Shown here one piece after another: positions 1-5,214 of a stretch of 8,865 bases of DNA (position 1 is the first letter of the stretch; every line of letters begins with the position of its first letter). This DNA is from DATCLA01 sp036564195 (GTDB lineage Bacteria > Bacillota > UBA4882 > UBA8346). Made by a program: the position numbers and the translations under genes. Below the pieces are notes generated by a model. It saw nothing but the letters and a program-made list of their open reading frames with translations, did not search any database and was not told the DNA's origin. The stretch lies in NCBI GenBank assembly GCA_036564195.1, contig DATCLA010000261.1, positions 1-8,865 on the forward strand, in the 5' to 3' direction.

Positions 1-466
1 AAATCACTCCCACCGACATTCCCAGGAACCGGTAGATCCGTCCCATCCATTCTCCCTGAAAACGGGCTAAATAGTCATTTACTGTAACTACATGGACGCC
101 TTTACCGGTCAACGCATTCAAATATACCGGTAAAGTAGCAACCAGTGTCTTCCCCTCTCCGGTTTTCATCTCGGCAATTTTGCCCTCGTGAAGTACCATA
201 CCTCCGATTAACTGAACATCAAAATGGCGCTGCCCGATCACACGTTTTGCCGCCTCCCGGACGGTTGCGAAGGCCTCCGGCAACAAATCATCTAAAGTTT
301 CGCCATTTGCCAACCGTTGTTTATACTCCGCGGTTTTACTCTGGAGTTCCGCATCACTTAGCCTTTGAAATTGCGGTTCCAATTCGTTGATTTTCACAAC
401 TTTTTGTTGTAACCGTTTTATCTCACGCAAGTTGGTATCCCAAAGCTCGCTTAGAAATTTAAGCAT
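1..466 (-). CDS. secA: Protein translocase subunit SecA, N-terminal 155 residues (runs off window edge)
   Basis: SecA is the ATPase motor that pushes unfolded preproteins through the SecYEG channel at the cytoplasmic membrane. The frame stays open from ATG 466 to the window edge, giving 155 of the usual 800-900 residues. Visible are the family N-terminus (MLKFLSELWDTN), the nucleotide-base contact region GQRHFDVQLIGG (about 79-89), the Walker A motif MKTGEGKT (100-107) and the following NALTGKGVHVVTVNDYLA (117-134). The start is supported by GAGGTGA upstream with correct spacing and by alignment to the known SecA N-terminus. A strong promoter lies about 100 bp upstream, so the gene probably has its own transcript. 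One oddity: after DYLA the sequence reads RFQGEWM, where E. coli SecA has QRDAE at that place. The rest of the gene is outside the window. Confidence 0.98.
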   Translation of the reverse strand, partial: MLKFLSELWDTNLREIKRLQQKVVKINELEPQFQRLSDAELQSKTAEYKQRLANGETLDDLLPEAFATVREAAKRVIGQRHFDVQLIGGMVLHEGKIAEMKTGEGKTLVATLPVYLNALTGKGVHVVTVNDYLARFQGEWMGRIYRFLGMSVGVI

Positions 467-573
467 AGTTTCACCTCATCTACAAAATGGAAAAGGCTTT
501 TCAAACCTGAAAGTCTGATCATTATTTGGATTTAACGCAACTCTTTTAAAAAAGTGCCCCGATTTACCGTAAT

Positions 574-602
574 ATTATACCACTTCCCGATTATAAAAAC
601 AA
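574..602 (-). promoter_or_regulatory. Sigma-A type promoter of secA (extended -10)
   Basis: On the minus strand a perfect TATAAT (579-574) is preceded by TGG, making an extended -10 (TGGTATAAT). TTGTTT (602-597) lies 17 bp upstream as a weak -35. Transcription would start near 567, leaving a leader of about 100 bases before the secA ATG at 466. No hairpin with a T-tract separates it from secA. A short palindrome, TCTGAAGTCAGA (610-621), sits just upstream of the -35 box and could be an operator or chance. Confidence 0.7.
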
Positions 603-676
603 ACCAGAGTCTGAAGTCAGAGATCCTTTAAAAATCACTATTCATCGGATTTACAATGTTTTCAAAAGGCGAGCCT

Positions 677-1252
677 TCAGGTAAAGTTCAGATACAGTTC
701 CGGAGTTAGTAAAGCATCCATCCTAACGTCATAGGTTTCCACAGGCAAACCGTCCACCACTTGAAAATCGTAGGCCAGCCCCAGCTTAAATCCTCTCAAA
801 CCGCTTCGGCTCAAGAAACGGTCGTAGTAACCCATGCCGTGACCCAGGCGGTTACCATGAATATCAAAAGCCACTCCCGGTATAACAATTAAGTCAATGG
901 TTGCCGGATCCACCAGCGGTGTTTCGGCAGAAGGTTCCCGTAATCCGAAACGGCCGGTAGGAACCACTTCCGCCAGGGATTGAATGGCCCGAGCTTCCAG
1001 ATCCGGCCCAGGAATACAAACGGGTAACGCCACCTGCTTGCCTAACCTAATTAATTTCTCAATCAACCCTTCGGTTGCTACTTCTCCGTTAATGGAATGA
1101 TAAATCATCACTACCCCGGCTTCCCGTACCGGGTTCAAATTGAAAAAGCGCTGTTGGATGCGGCTGTTTGCCCTTATGAAATCTTGCGGCGCTAATGCAG
1201 CGCGACGGCGGCTTATCTCCCGGCGCCATCCTTGTTTACCGATATTTTCCAT
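677..1252 (-). CDS. fthC: 5-formyltetrahydrofolate cyclo-ligase
   Basis: This cytoplasmic enzyme (also named YgfA, Fau or YqgN) uses ATP to convert 5-formyltetrahydrofolate to 5,10-methenyltetrahydrofolate, returning a dead-end folate to one-carbon metabolism. The protein shows the family N-terminus (IGKQGWRREISRRR), the MIYHSINGEVAT strand region, and the signature PGVAFDIHGNRLGHGMGYYD (about residues 125-144). The C-terminal PVETYDVRMDALLTP matches the family end, with YD where HD is common. The longest frame begins at 1306, but the ATG at 1252 is preferred: GGAG sits 7 bases upstream, and the resulting 191 residues fit the usual length, while the extra 18 residues match nothing in the family. 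It lies between uppP and secA on the same strand, with long gaps on both sides, so it is probably transcribed separately. Confidence 0.95.
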   Translation of the reverse strand: MENIGKQGWRREISRRRAALAPQDFIRANSRIQQRFFNLNPVREAGVVMIYHSINGEVATEGLIEKLIRLGKQVALPVCIPGPDLEARAIQSLAEVVPTGRFGLREPSAETPLVDPATIDLIVIPGVAFDIHGNRLGHGMGYYDRFLSRSGLRGFKLGLAYDFQVVDGLPVETYDVRMDALLTPELYLNFT

Positions 1253-1364
1253 CCCCTGTCTCCAGCTCCTTCTCATTAATAAATCGCTTTCATGATAAGT
1301 GCGCAACGTCTCCAGACCACTTTTTTTGAAGCAACGGCTGCCGGTAGAACAGAACCTGAACAGC

Positions 1365-1393
1365 GTGAGAGGACTGACCCAGTCAGATATAAT
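1365..1393 (+). promoter_or_regulatory. Candidate plus-strand promoter with operator-like spacer
   Basis: GTGAGA (1365-1370, four of six matches to TTGACA) and a perfect TATAAT (1388-1393) are separated by 17 bp. The expected start is about G1399, exactly where a long inverted repeat begins. The spacer carries the inverted repeat GACTG-ACC-CAGTC (1372-1384), which could bind a regulator or be chance. No protein gene follows on this strand, so any product would be an RNA. Confidence 0.45.
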
Positions 1394-1398
1394 CTAAT

Positions 1399-1581
1399 GC
1401 GCAATACTTGCTTAAAGTTCGACTCCGGGCAGAGCGGGACTGCCATAACTGCAATGGATTCCGCCCGGTATGACTAAAACAAACCAGGCTTGCCGGCTTC
1501 AGCCCGACAATCGGCGGCGCAGTGACAAAAAGAATGACCGAGCATAACTACTCCCGATCATTTAGGCCGGCAAGATTGCGC
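1399..1581 (+). ncRNA. Candidate structured RNA, possibly 6S-like (183 bases)
   Basis: The ends pair: GCGCAAT-A-CTTGC (1399-1411) with GCAAG-ATTGCGC (1570-1581), 12 pairs around one bulged A. Inside, UUAAA (1412-1416) can pair with UUUAG (1561-1565). Deeper pairings are ACUGC (1448-1452) with GCAGU (1519-1523) and CCGCC (1461-1465) with GGCGG (1513-1517), giving a rod with a large internal bubble. The local alternative is CCGGGC (1425-1430) with GCCCGG (1463-1468). Length, promoter placement and a long closing stem recall 6S RNA, which neighbours the ygfA/fthC gene in many Proteobacteria; here the two would be divergent. Against it: no recognised 6S sequence signature, no terminator seen downstream, and one inner hairpin pairs better when read on the minus strand. 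A 6S identity is inference. Confidence 0.33.
1527..1562 (-). terminator. Hairpin with T-tract, possible terminator of uppP or attenuator of fthC
   Basis: Read on the minus strand, AATGATCGGG (1562-1553) can form ten consecutive pairs, two of them G-U, with CTCGGTCATT (1542-1533) around a 10-base loop. CTTTTT follows (1532-1527). It lies about 130 bp past the uppP stop. On the plus strand the two G-U pairs become C-A mismatches, which favours a minus-strand function. It overlaps the candidate RNA on the opposite strand, so both readings cannot be equally important. Confidence 0.45.
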
Positions 1582-1624
1582 CGCAACTGGACTATACGTT
1601 GTTTCAATCCCTAATCCCAGCTTT

Positions 1625-1652
1625 AGTATAATTTCTACTTTAGCTTTTCCAA
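1625..1652 (-). promoter_or_regulatory. Possible promoter reading toward fthC
   Basis: On the minus strand TTGGAA (1652-1647) and TATACT (1630-1625) are 16 bp apart. Transcription from here would begin near 1618 and give fthC a leader of about 365 bases that passes through the hairpin at 1562-1527. The same DNA contains TATAAT on the plus strand (1627-1632), but without a usable -35 box. Confidence 0.35.
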
Positions 1653-1664
1653 CCGGCCGATAAT

Positions 1665-1678
1665 TTTAAACGTTTAAA
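1665..1678. repeat. 14-bp perfect palindrome after uppP
   Basis: TTTAAACGTTTAAA is its own reverse complement and begins 12 bp past the uppP stop. It has no T-tract beyond the stem and is too AT-rich to be a convincing terminator. It could be a protein-binding site or chance in AT-rich spacer DNA. Confidence 0.4.
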
Positions 1679-1690
1679 CCTATTTTAGCG

Positions 1691-2491
1691 CTACACTCCG
1701 AAAAAACCTAAAATCACTATCCCCAGAATAATCCGATAGTAGGCAAAGGGTTTGAAATTCCGTTTTGCAATGAATTTCATAAAACCGGCGATTACCAACC
1801 AGGCAACCAGGAATGAAACTATAAAGCCGGTACCTAAAATTAAAAGCTCATGTCCGGTCATTTTAAATCCCGTTTTCAACAAAGCATAGGACGAGGCAGC
1901 GACCATCGTTGGAATGGCTAGAAAAAAGGAGAATTCGGCTGCTACAACCCGCGAAGCTCCCAGCAGCATTGCGCCAACAATGGTCGCCGCCGACCGGGAA
2001 GTTCCGGGAATCATCGCCAAACACTGAATGAGCCCAATCAAAAAAGCGGTCCGATAATCCAAAGCGGCCATCGAATTGATCCTGCTGGTCTGATGACGGT
2101 TTTCGATTAAAAGCAGCACACCACCCCAGACGACTAATGCCAGGGAGACGATGACCGGATTAAATAAATACTCAGTAATGTGGTCTTTGAAAACCGCTCC
2201 GATTAGCAACATTGGGATTATGCCGGCCAACGTCTTCAACCATAAATCATAGATTTGCTTTCGTTCCGCTTGGGTTTTCCCGCTGCTGAATGGGAACAAC
2301 CTTCCCCAAAAGTACACCACTACTGACAAAATTGCCCCTAATTGGATCACTACGTCAAACACATGAGTAAAATGTTTATCAAATGGCAGCAATTGATTAA
2401 CCAGGATTAGATGACCGGTTGATGAAACCGGCAAAAATTCGGTTAACCCTTCCACTACTCCCAGAACCATTGCTTTGAAGAAATCGTTCAT
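1691..2491 (-). CDS. uppP: Undecaprenyl-diphosphatase UppP (BacA family)
   Basis: This integral membrane enzyme removes one phosphate from undecaprenyl pyrophosphate, regenerating the lipid carrier for peptidoglycan and other wall polymers; extra copies confer bacitracin resistance in known cases. The 266 residues match the family length. The two signature regions are intact: EGLTEFLPVSSTGHLIL (14-30), with E14, E18, S24 and H27 corresponding to E. coli E17, E21, S27 and H30, and PGTSRSAATI (162-171) with the essential arginine R166. About seven or eight hydrophobic segments are visible. The ATG at 2491 has AAAGG roughly 10 bases upstream. It follows the GDSL gene by 190 bp on the same strand, so co-transcription is possible but not shown; no clear promoter was recognised in that gap. 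Confidence 0.98.
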   Translation of the reverse strand: MNDFFKAMVLGVVEGLTEFLPVSSTGHLILVNQLLPFDKHFTHVFDVVIQLGAILSVVVYFWGRLFPFSSGKTQAERKQIYDLWLKTLAGIIPMLLIGAVFKDHITEYLFNPVIVSLALVVWGGVLLLIENRHQTSRINSMAALDYRTAFLIGLIQCLAMIPGTSRSAATIVGAMLLGASRVVAAEFSFFLAIPTMVAASSYALLKTGFKMTGHELLILGTGFIVSFLVAWLVIAGFMKFIAKRNFKPFAYYRIILGIVILGFFGV

Positions 2492-2601
2492 TCAGAAATC
2501 GCCTTTCTGTAATTTTATGATCCTGTAGAATCTATGGTATTATCCAGTTAAATAGTCCTACTCCCGACGAAATATATTCCTACTTCAAGGCAATGGTCAC
2601 T

Positions 2602-2625
2602 GCACCGGCAACAGCACCGGCAACA
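2602..2625. repeat. Tandem duplication of a 12-bp unit
   Basis: GCACCGGCAACA occurs twice back to back (2602-2613 and 2614-2625) in the gap between uppP and the GDSL gene. On the minus strand the repeat falls in a short open stretch ending at TAG that would read KRSGWIVAGAVAGAVTIALK, a basic then glycine-rich hydrophobic pattern. That stretch has no ATG, GTG or TTG in a plausible start position, so it is not called as a gene. Confidence 0.6.
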
Positions 2626-2662
2626 ATCCAACCACTCCTCTTGCTTCTCTTTATTTTTTGAA

Positions 2663-2685
2663 TTAACAGGCAGTACTACTGTTAA
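2663..2685. repeat. Inverted repeat overlapping the GDSL stop codon
   Basis: TTAACAG (2663-2669) is complementary to CTGTTAA (2679-2685), with a 9-base loop. The stop codon of the SGNH hydrolase (2684-2682) lies inside one arm. Neither strand has a T-tract immediately after the stem, so it is not a standard intrinsic terminator; it might stabilise the 3' end of the transcript. Confidence 0.4.
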
Positions 2686-3308
2686 AAACACTTCAAAGTT
2701 CGTAGCCATTCTTTAGCAATCAAGGCATGACCAGCCTCAGATGGATGTACCCCATCCGGAACCCAAAACTGAGGCGGTCGCTCCACTGCGGCGCGGTGAA
2801 AAATGGCATCCAACGGTAGTAACAAAGTATGAAACTCCCGGGCCAGATCACGTACTACCCCGATCTTCGGGTCCAGATCTTCCCGCCATTGTCGACGGTC
2901 CTCTGGAAACGGTAAAACAAAGGGTTCACAGAGGATAATTTGACGTACCTCTGTTTCTTGTAGACGTTCTAATAAAAAGCGGTAGTTGGCTTCAAATTCG
3001 GCAGTAGTAGTAGGATCATTGCTGTCAAACCTCCGCCAGCAATCATTGATACCGACCAGGATTGAAACCACCGTAGGCCGAAGTTGAATACAATCAACTT
3101 CCCAACGGTCCTTTAAATCTTTAGTCCGGTTACCGCTAATCCCTCTGTTAATAAAACGGACCTTTACTTCAGGGTGCAAAGCCGCGAACCAGGATGCTGC
3201 CATCATTGCATAGCCCGATCCTAAACTGGCGTTGTTTTCCCGCTCGCGGTGAGTATCAGTGACGCTGTCGCCTTGAAATAATACTAAATCGCCTTCTCGC
3301 AAAAGCAC
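2682..3308 (-). CDS. SGNH/GDSL-family hydrolase, probably an esterase
   Basis: SGNH hydrolases cleave ester bonds in lipids or acetylated sugars using a Ser-His-Asp triad. All family blocks are present in the 208-residue protein: FQGDSVTD (block I, nucleophile S15), NRGISGN (block II, G56), GIND (block III, N88) and PDGVHPS (block V, D185 and H188). There is no signal peptide, so it should be cytoplasmic; the physiological ester is unknown. The frame is open up to 3410, but GTG 3308 is chosen because AAGGAGG (3323-3317) lies 8 bases upstream. The protein then begins LLREGDLVLFQGDS as family members do, and the 73-bp overlap with the PAP2 gene becomes a 29-bp gap. It is the last member of a tight four-gene cluster, which hints at an envelope-lipid or sugar-ester substrate. 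Confidence 0.92.
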   Translation of the reverse strand: MLLREGDLVLFQGDSVTDTHRERENNASLGSGYAMMAASWFAALHPEVKVRFINRGISGNRTKDLKDRWEVDCIQLRPTVVSILVGINDCWRRFDSNDPTTTAEFEANYRFLLERLQETEVRQIILCEPFVLPFPEDRRQWREDLDPKIGVVRDLAREFHTLLLPLDAIFHRAAVERPPQFWVPDGVHPSEAGHALIAKEWLRTLKCF

Positions 3309-3323
3309 TTTAAATTCCTCCTT
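3309..3323 (-). promoter_or_regulatory. Ribosome binding site deciding the GDSL start
   Basis: AAGGAGG (3323-3317, minus strand) is a near-perfect Shine-Dalgarno sequence followed by an 8-base AT-rich spacer and GTG at 3308. The upstream ATG at 3410 has no comparable site and lies inside the PAP2 coding region. Confidence 0.85.
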
Positions 3324-3337
3324 AAACAGGTAAAATC

Positions 3338-3916
3338 TTAGTTCAATCCTTTTCTTTTGTAAACCTGGAAATTTAAGTATTTCATTGCTGTAACGCAAAT
3401 TTCGGTCCACAGCAAAGCCAGCATCCAGCCACCCAAAACATCACTAGGGTAATGAACTCCTAGATAGATCCGACTCACGCCGATTAATGCCGGTAACATT
3501 ATTAACACCGTAATCAGAGTGCGCCGTCGCAATGACGGTCTGAGTTCCCGCCACACCAGATAAGCCAGAAATCCATATAAAGTCATCGATACCAGAGAAT
3601 GGCCGCTGGGAAAACTAAACCCGGTAGCTGGGCCAAGCCAGGGCAAAGGGGGACGGGCCCGCTGAAGCAGGCTTTTCAAACCTTCACTAATCCCAAAGGC
3701 TCCCAACACGGTCAGCATCAACATAACCGATTCCACTGTTTTGTGAAAATAACAACAGGCAGCTACCCCACCTAAGCCTACTGCAATAATGCCGCCGGCA
3801 GAACCGAGGCTGGTAATACGGAGCATCAACCAGGTAAGCCAGTCGCTCCGTAAAGCAATTACCCACTGGTTGATGAACGTGTCAAAACGGGCAATTGCGA
3901 TTAGCAAGCCGTTCAT
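3338..3916 (-). CDS. PAP2-family membrane phosphatase
   Basis: Type 2 phosphatidic acid phosphatases remove phosphate from lipid phosphates such as phosphatidylglycerophosphate, diacylglycerol pyrophosphate or undecaprenyl pyrophosphate (PgpB, YbjG and YwoA types). The three catalytic motifs are complete: K81-x6-RP (88-89), PSGH (103-106) and SR(148-149)-x5-H155-x3-D159. Hydrophobic segments fall at about 38-58, 62-79, 107-123, 133-147 and 160-177. At 192 residues it is a normal-sized single-domain member. The ATG at 3916 follows GGGAGG with a 6-base spacer. It lies 45 bp after the DUF2148 gene and 29 bp before the GDSL gene, suggesting one transcript. The exact lipid cannot be read from sequence, but closeness to uppP makes undecaprenyl pyrophosphate a reasonable guess. 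Confidence 0.95.
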   Translation of the reverse strand: MNGLLIAIARFDTFINQWVIALRSDWLTWLMLRITSLGSAGGIIAVGLGGVAACCYFHKTVESVMLMLTVLGAFGISEGLKSLLQRARPPLPWLGPATGFSFPSGHSLVSMTLYGFLAYLVWRELRPSLRRRTLITVLIMLPALIGVSRIYLGVHYPSDVLGGWMLALLWTEICVTAMKYLNFQVYKRKGLN

Positions 3917-3961
3917 GCAAAGCCTCCCTTTTATTTTTCTTATTTATCTTGGGAATTCAAT

Positions 3962-4504
3962 TCATTGTTTCCGGTCAAAAAATGGATTCTTCCCAGTACA
4001 ACTAAGGGGAATCCCATAAATAATCCGGCAGTCTGCGCCCAGATACTTCAATTCGCGGGCGGCCATACCCACTGTGTACATTACCCGGTTATCCAGCCGC
4101 GCCTCCATGGCCACACTGACAGCGGAACCAATGGCAATTCCCAGATCTCCGGTATTAAAAGCACAAGGATGGTTCGGATGTTGCGCTTTTTCTTCGCAAT
4201 TGGCAAAACCGCATAACCCGCAATATTTCAAGCCAAGCGGTCTGATTTTGGTCCCGATCAGCACCAACGCTTCAGCTTGTAACAGATTGGCGGCATCCCG
4301 CAAAAAGGTTTTCGAAGCAGCCCCCGTTTCCGCCAGTTCAGTCATCTTGGCAGCCAATAGTTCAATCCCCGGTTTATCCAGTATCGCGATACAAAGATTA
4401 TCTACTCCGCATCCTTTGGGAGCAGTCCGGGCCGCTGCCATCATTCGTTTCGCCACCTCCAGCACTGTATGATTACGTTCCTCTTCTTCAAAGATTATTC
4501 CCAT
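3962..4504 (-). CDS. DUF2148 protein with CxxCGxxxC iron-sulfur-type motif
   Basis: This 180-residue protein matches the DUF2148 family, annotated as ferredoxin-domain-containing and found mainly in anaerobic bacteria and archaea; its function is unknown. The diagnostic feature is CGLCGFANC (residues 95-103), a CxxCGxxxC arrangement, with a further cysteine at 114 (NHPCAF) and others at 32, 38 and 169. The cysteine set probably binds an Fe-S cluster, which is inference. The N-terminal half (TVLEVAKRMMAAARTAPKGCG) and the C-terminal GIAIGSAVSVAME and YTVGMAARELKYLGAD segments are typical. The frame opens at GTG 4513, but ATG 4504 is preferred because GAGGTG lies 6 bases upstream and overlaps that GTG. 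It sits 65 bp after the thioesterase gene and 45 bp before the PAP2 gene. Confidence 0.88.
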   Translation of the reverse strand: MGIIFEEEERNHTVLEVAKRMMAAARTAPKGCGVDNLCIAILDKPGIELLAAKMTELAETGAASKTFLRDAANLLQAEALVLIGTKIRPLGLKYCGLCGFANCEEKAQHPNHPCAFNTGDLGIAIGSAVSVAMEARLDNRVMYTVGMAARELKYLGADCRIIYGIPLSCTGKNPFFDRKQ

Positions 4505-4569
4505 AATTGTCACCTCATCTGTTTTTAATTATTTTTACCTGTTTAAAAGTAACCGGCTGGGGAGCGCAC

Positions 4570-4989
4570 TCACTCCCTGGTTTCCAAAAGCTCTGTTAGG
4601 GTCTCTTGCTTCCGATATACAGTAGCTTGCATTAAAGCTACCAATTGATCAGAGTGGTCCGTCACTCTAACCGTATAAGTACCTAATCGCGAATTTAGCG
4701 ATTCTTCATTGGCACGGGCAATTAAAAACCCGTCGCTAACTCCTTTAAAATAAGAAATATTGGCATTAATCGATACCGCTGTATAGCCGTGGGAGTTGGC
4801 AGCAGCGGCTAATGCCAAATCCGCCAGGGTAAAGATGGCGCCACCCTGCACCCGGCCTAAGCCGTTAAGATGGGTCGGCTTAATTTGCATTTTTACAGTG
4901 GCCGCTCCCGGTGTAATCTCAATCAATTCCATTCCCACGGTTTCAAAACAAAACCGGTCGTTTCTGATAATTTTCTCCACTGGTTCCAT
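4570..4989 (-). CDS. PaaI-type hotdog-fold acyl-CoA thioesterase
   Basis: Hotdog thioesterases of the PaaI group hydrolyse acyl- or aryl-CoA thioesters in the cytoplasm, usually as tetramers. The 139-residue protein carries NGLGRVQGGAIFTLADLALA (residues 42-61) and then NSHG (65-68), the core of the family signature, with N42 and D57 in the expected active-site positions. The histidine that commonly precedes GG (HGG) is glutamine here (Q48). The longest frame starts at 5055, but ATG 4989 has GGTGAGG 6 bases upstream and gives the normal family length. It heads a cluster with DUF2148, PAP2 and GDSL genes, starting 225 bp after the amidase stop. Its substrate is unknown. A weak TTAATT-17-TATTTT promoter can be drawn upstream, but it is not convincing. 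Confidence 0.9.
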   Translation of the reverse strand: MEPVEKIIRNDRFCFETVGMELIEITPGAATVKMQIKPTHLNGLGRVQGGAIFTLADLALAAAANSHGYTAVSINANISYFKGVSDGFLIARANEESLNSRLGTYTVRVTDHSDQLVALMQATVYRKQETLTELLETRE

Positions 4990-5102
4990 TAATGTCCTCA
5001 CCTTCCGCCGCTTTAATAAGAAATCTCCAACTTTATCTAGGAAAATAATTCTCATCAGGCTTCCCGATTTCCTGCCAAAATAATCCTAAACCAAGCAGAA
5101 AT

Positions 5103-5136
5103 TAACCGGTTCGGGTCTTTCGGCTCTCACCGGTTA
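5103..5136 (-). terminator. Inverted repeat after the amidase gene, weak terminator candidate
   Basis: TAACCGGT (5103-5110) and ACCGGTTA (5129-5136) form an 8-bp stem around an 18-base loop, about 80 bp past the amidase stop. On the minus strand the stem is followed only by AATTTC, a poor T-tract, so termination here is uncertain. The repeat separates the amidase from the thioesterase cluster. Confidence 0.4.
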
Positions 5137-5214
5137 TCCGAAGAAAATATAGACTTTCAGCAGTTTCTCCAGCTCAGGCCTTCCTTTGAAACAAAGTCCC
5201 TCCGGCGGCTGAAT

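Larger units (their letters stand above)
1253..1690. other. 438 bp intergenic region rich in inverted repeats
   Basis: No protein gene is supported here: the only sizeable frame (1292-1477, plus) has no ribosome binding site and no recognisable protein features. Contents are a 14-bp palindrome just after uppP, a possible minus-strand promoter (1652-1625), a minus-strand hairpin with a T-tract (1562-1527), a plus-strand promoter (1365-1393), and a candidate structured RNA (1399-1581). No clear promoter was found immediately upstream of fthC; the best is a weak TTGCGC-17-TTTATT just inside the 1306 frame. Confidence 0.6.

Noticed and set aside
1410..1432. GTTCGACTCC resembling a tRNA T-arm
   Set aside because: The flanking bases do not form the 5-bp T stem, and no acceptor, D or anticodon arms can be drawn around it.
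1292..1477. 61-codon plus-strand frame between fthC and uppP
   Set aside because: No ribosome binding site, composition unlike a protein, and it overlaps the inverted-repeat region better explained as RNA or regulatory DNA.
1527..1552. AUGCTCGGTC shared with E. coli 6S RNA on the minus strand
   Set aside because: The match is only 10 bases and its order relative to other 6S-like bits is wrong, so it is probably chance.
2593..2660. Plus-strand ATG frame reading MVTAPATAPAT then a leucine run
   Set aside because: About 22 codons, the AAGG is only two bases from ATG, and it owes its length to the 12-bp duplication.
4074..4472. 132-codon plus-strand frame opposite the DUF2148 gene
   Set aside because: It is the antisense shadow of a clearly conserved protein and has no ribosome binding site or recognisable motif.
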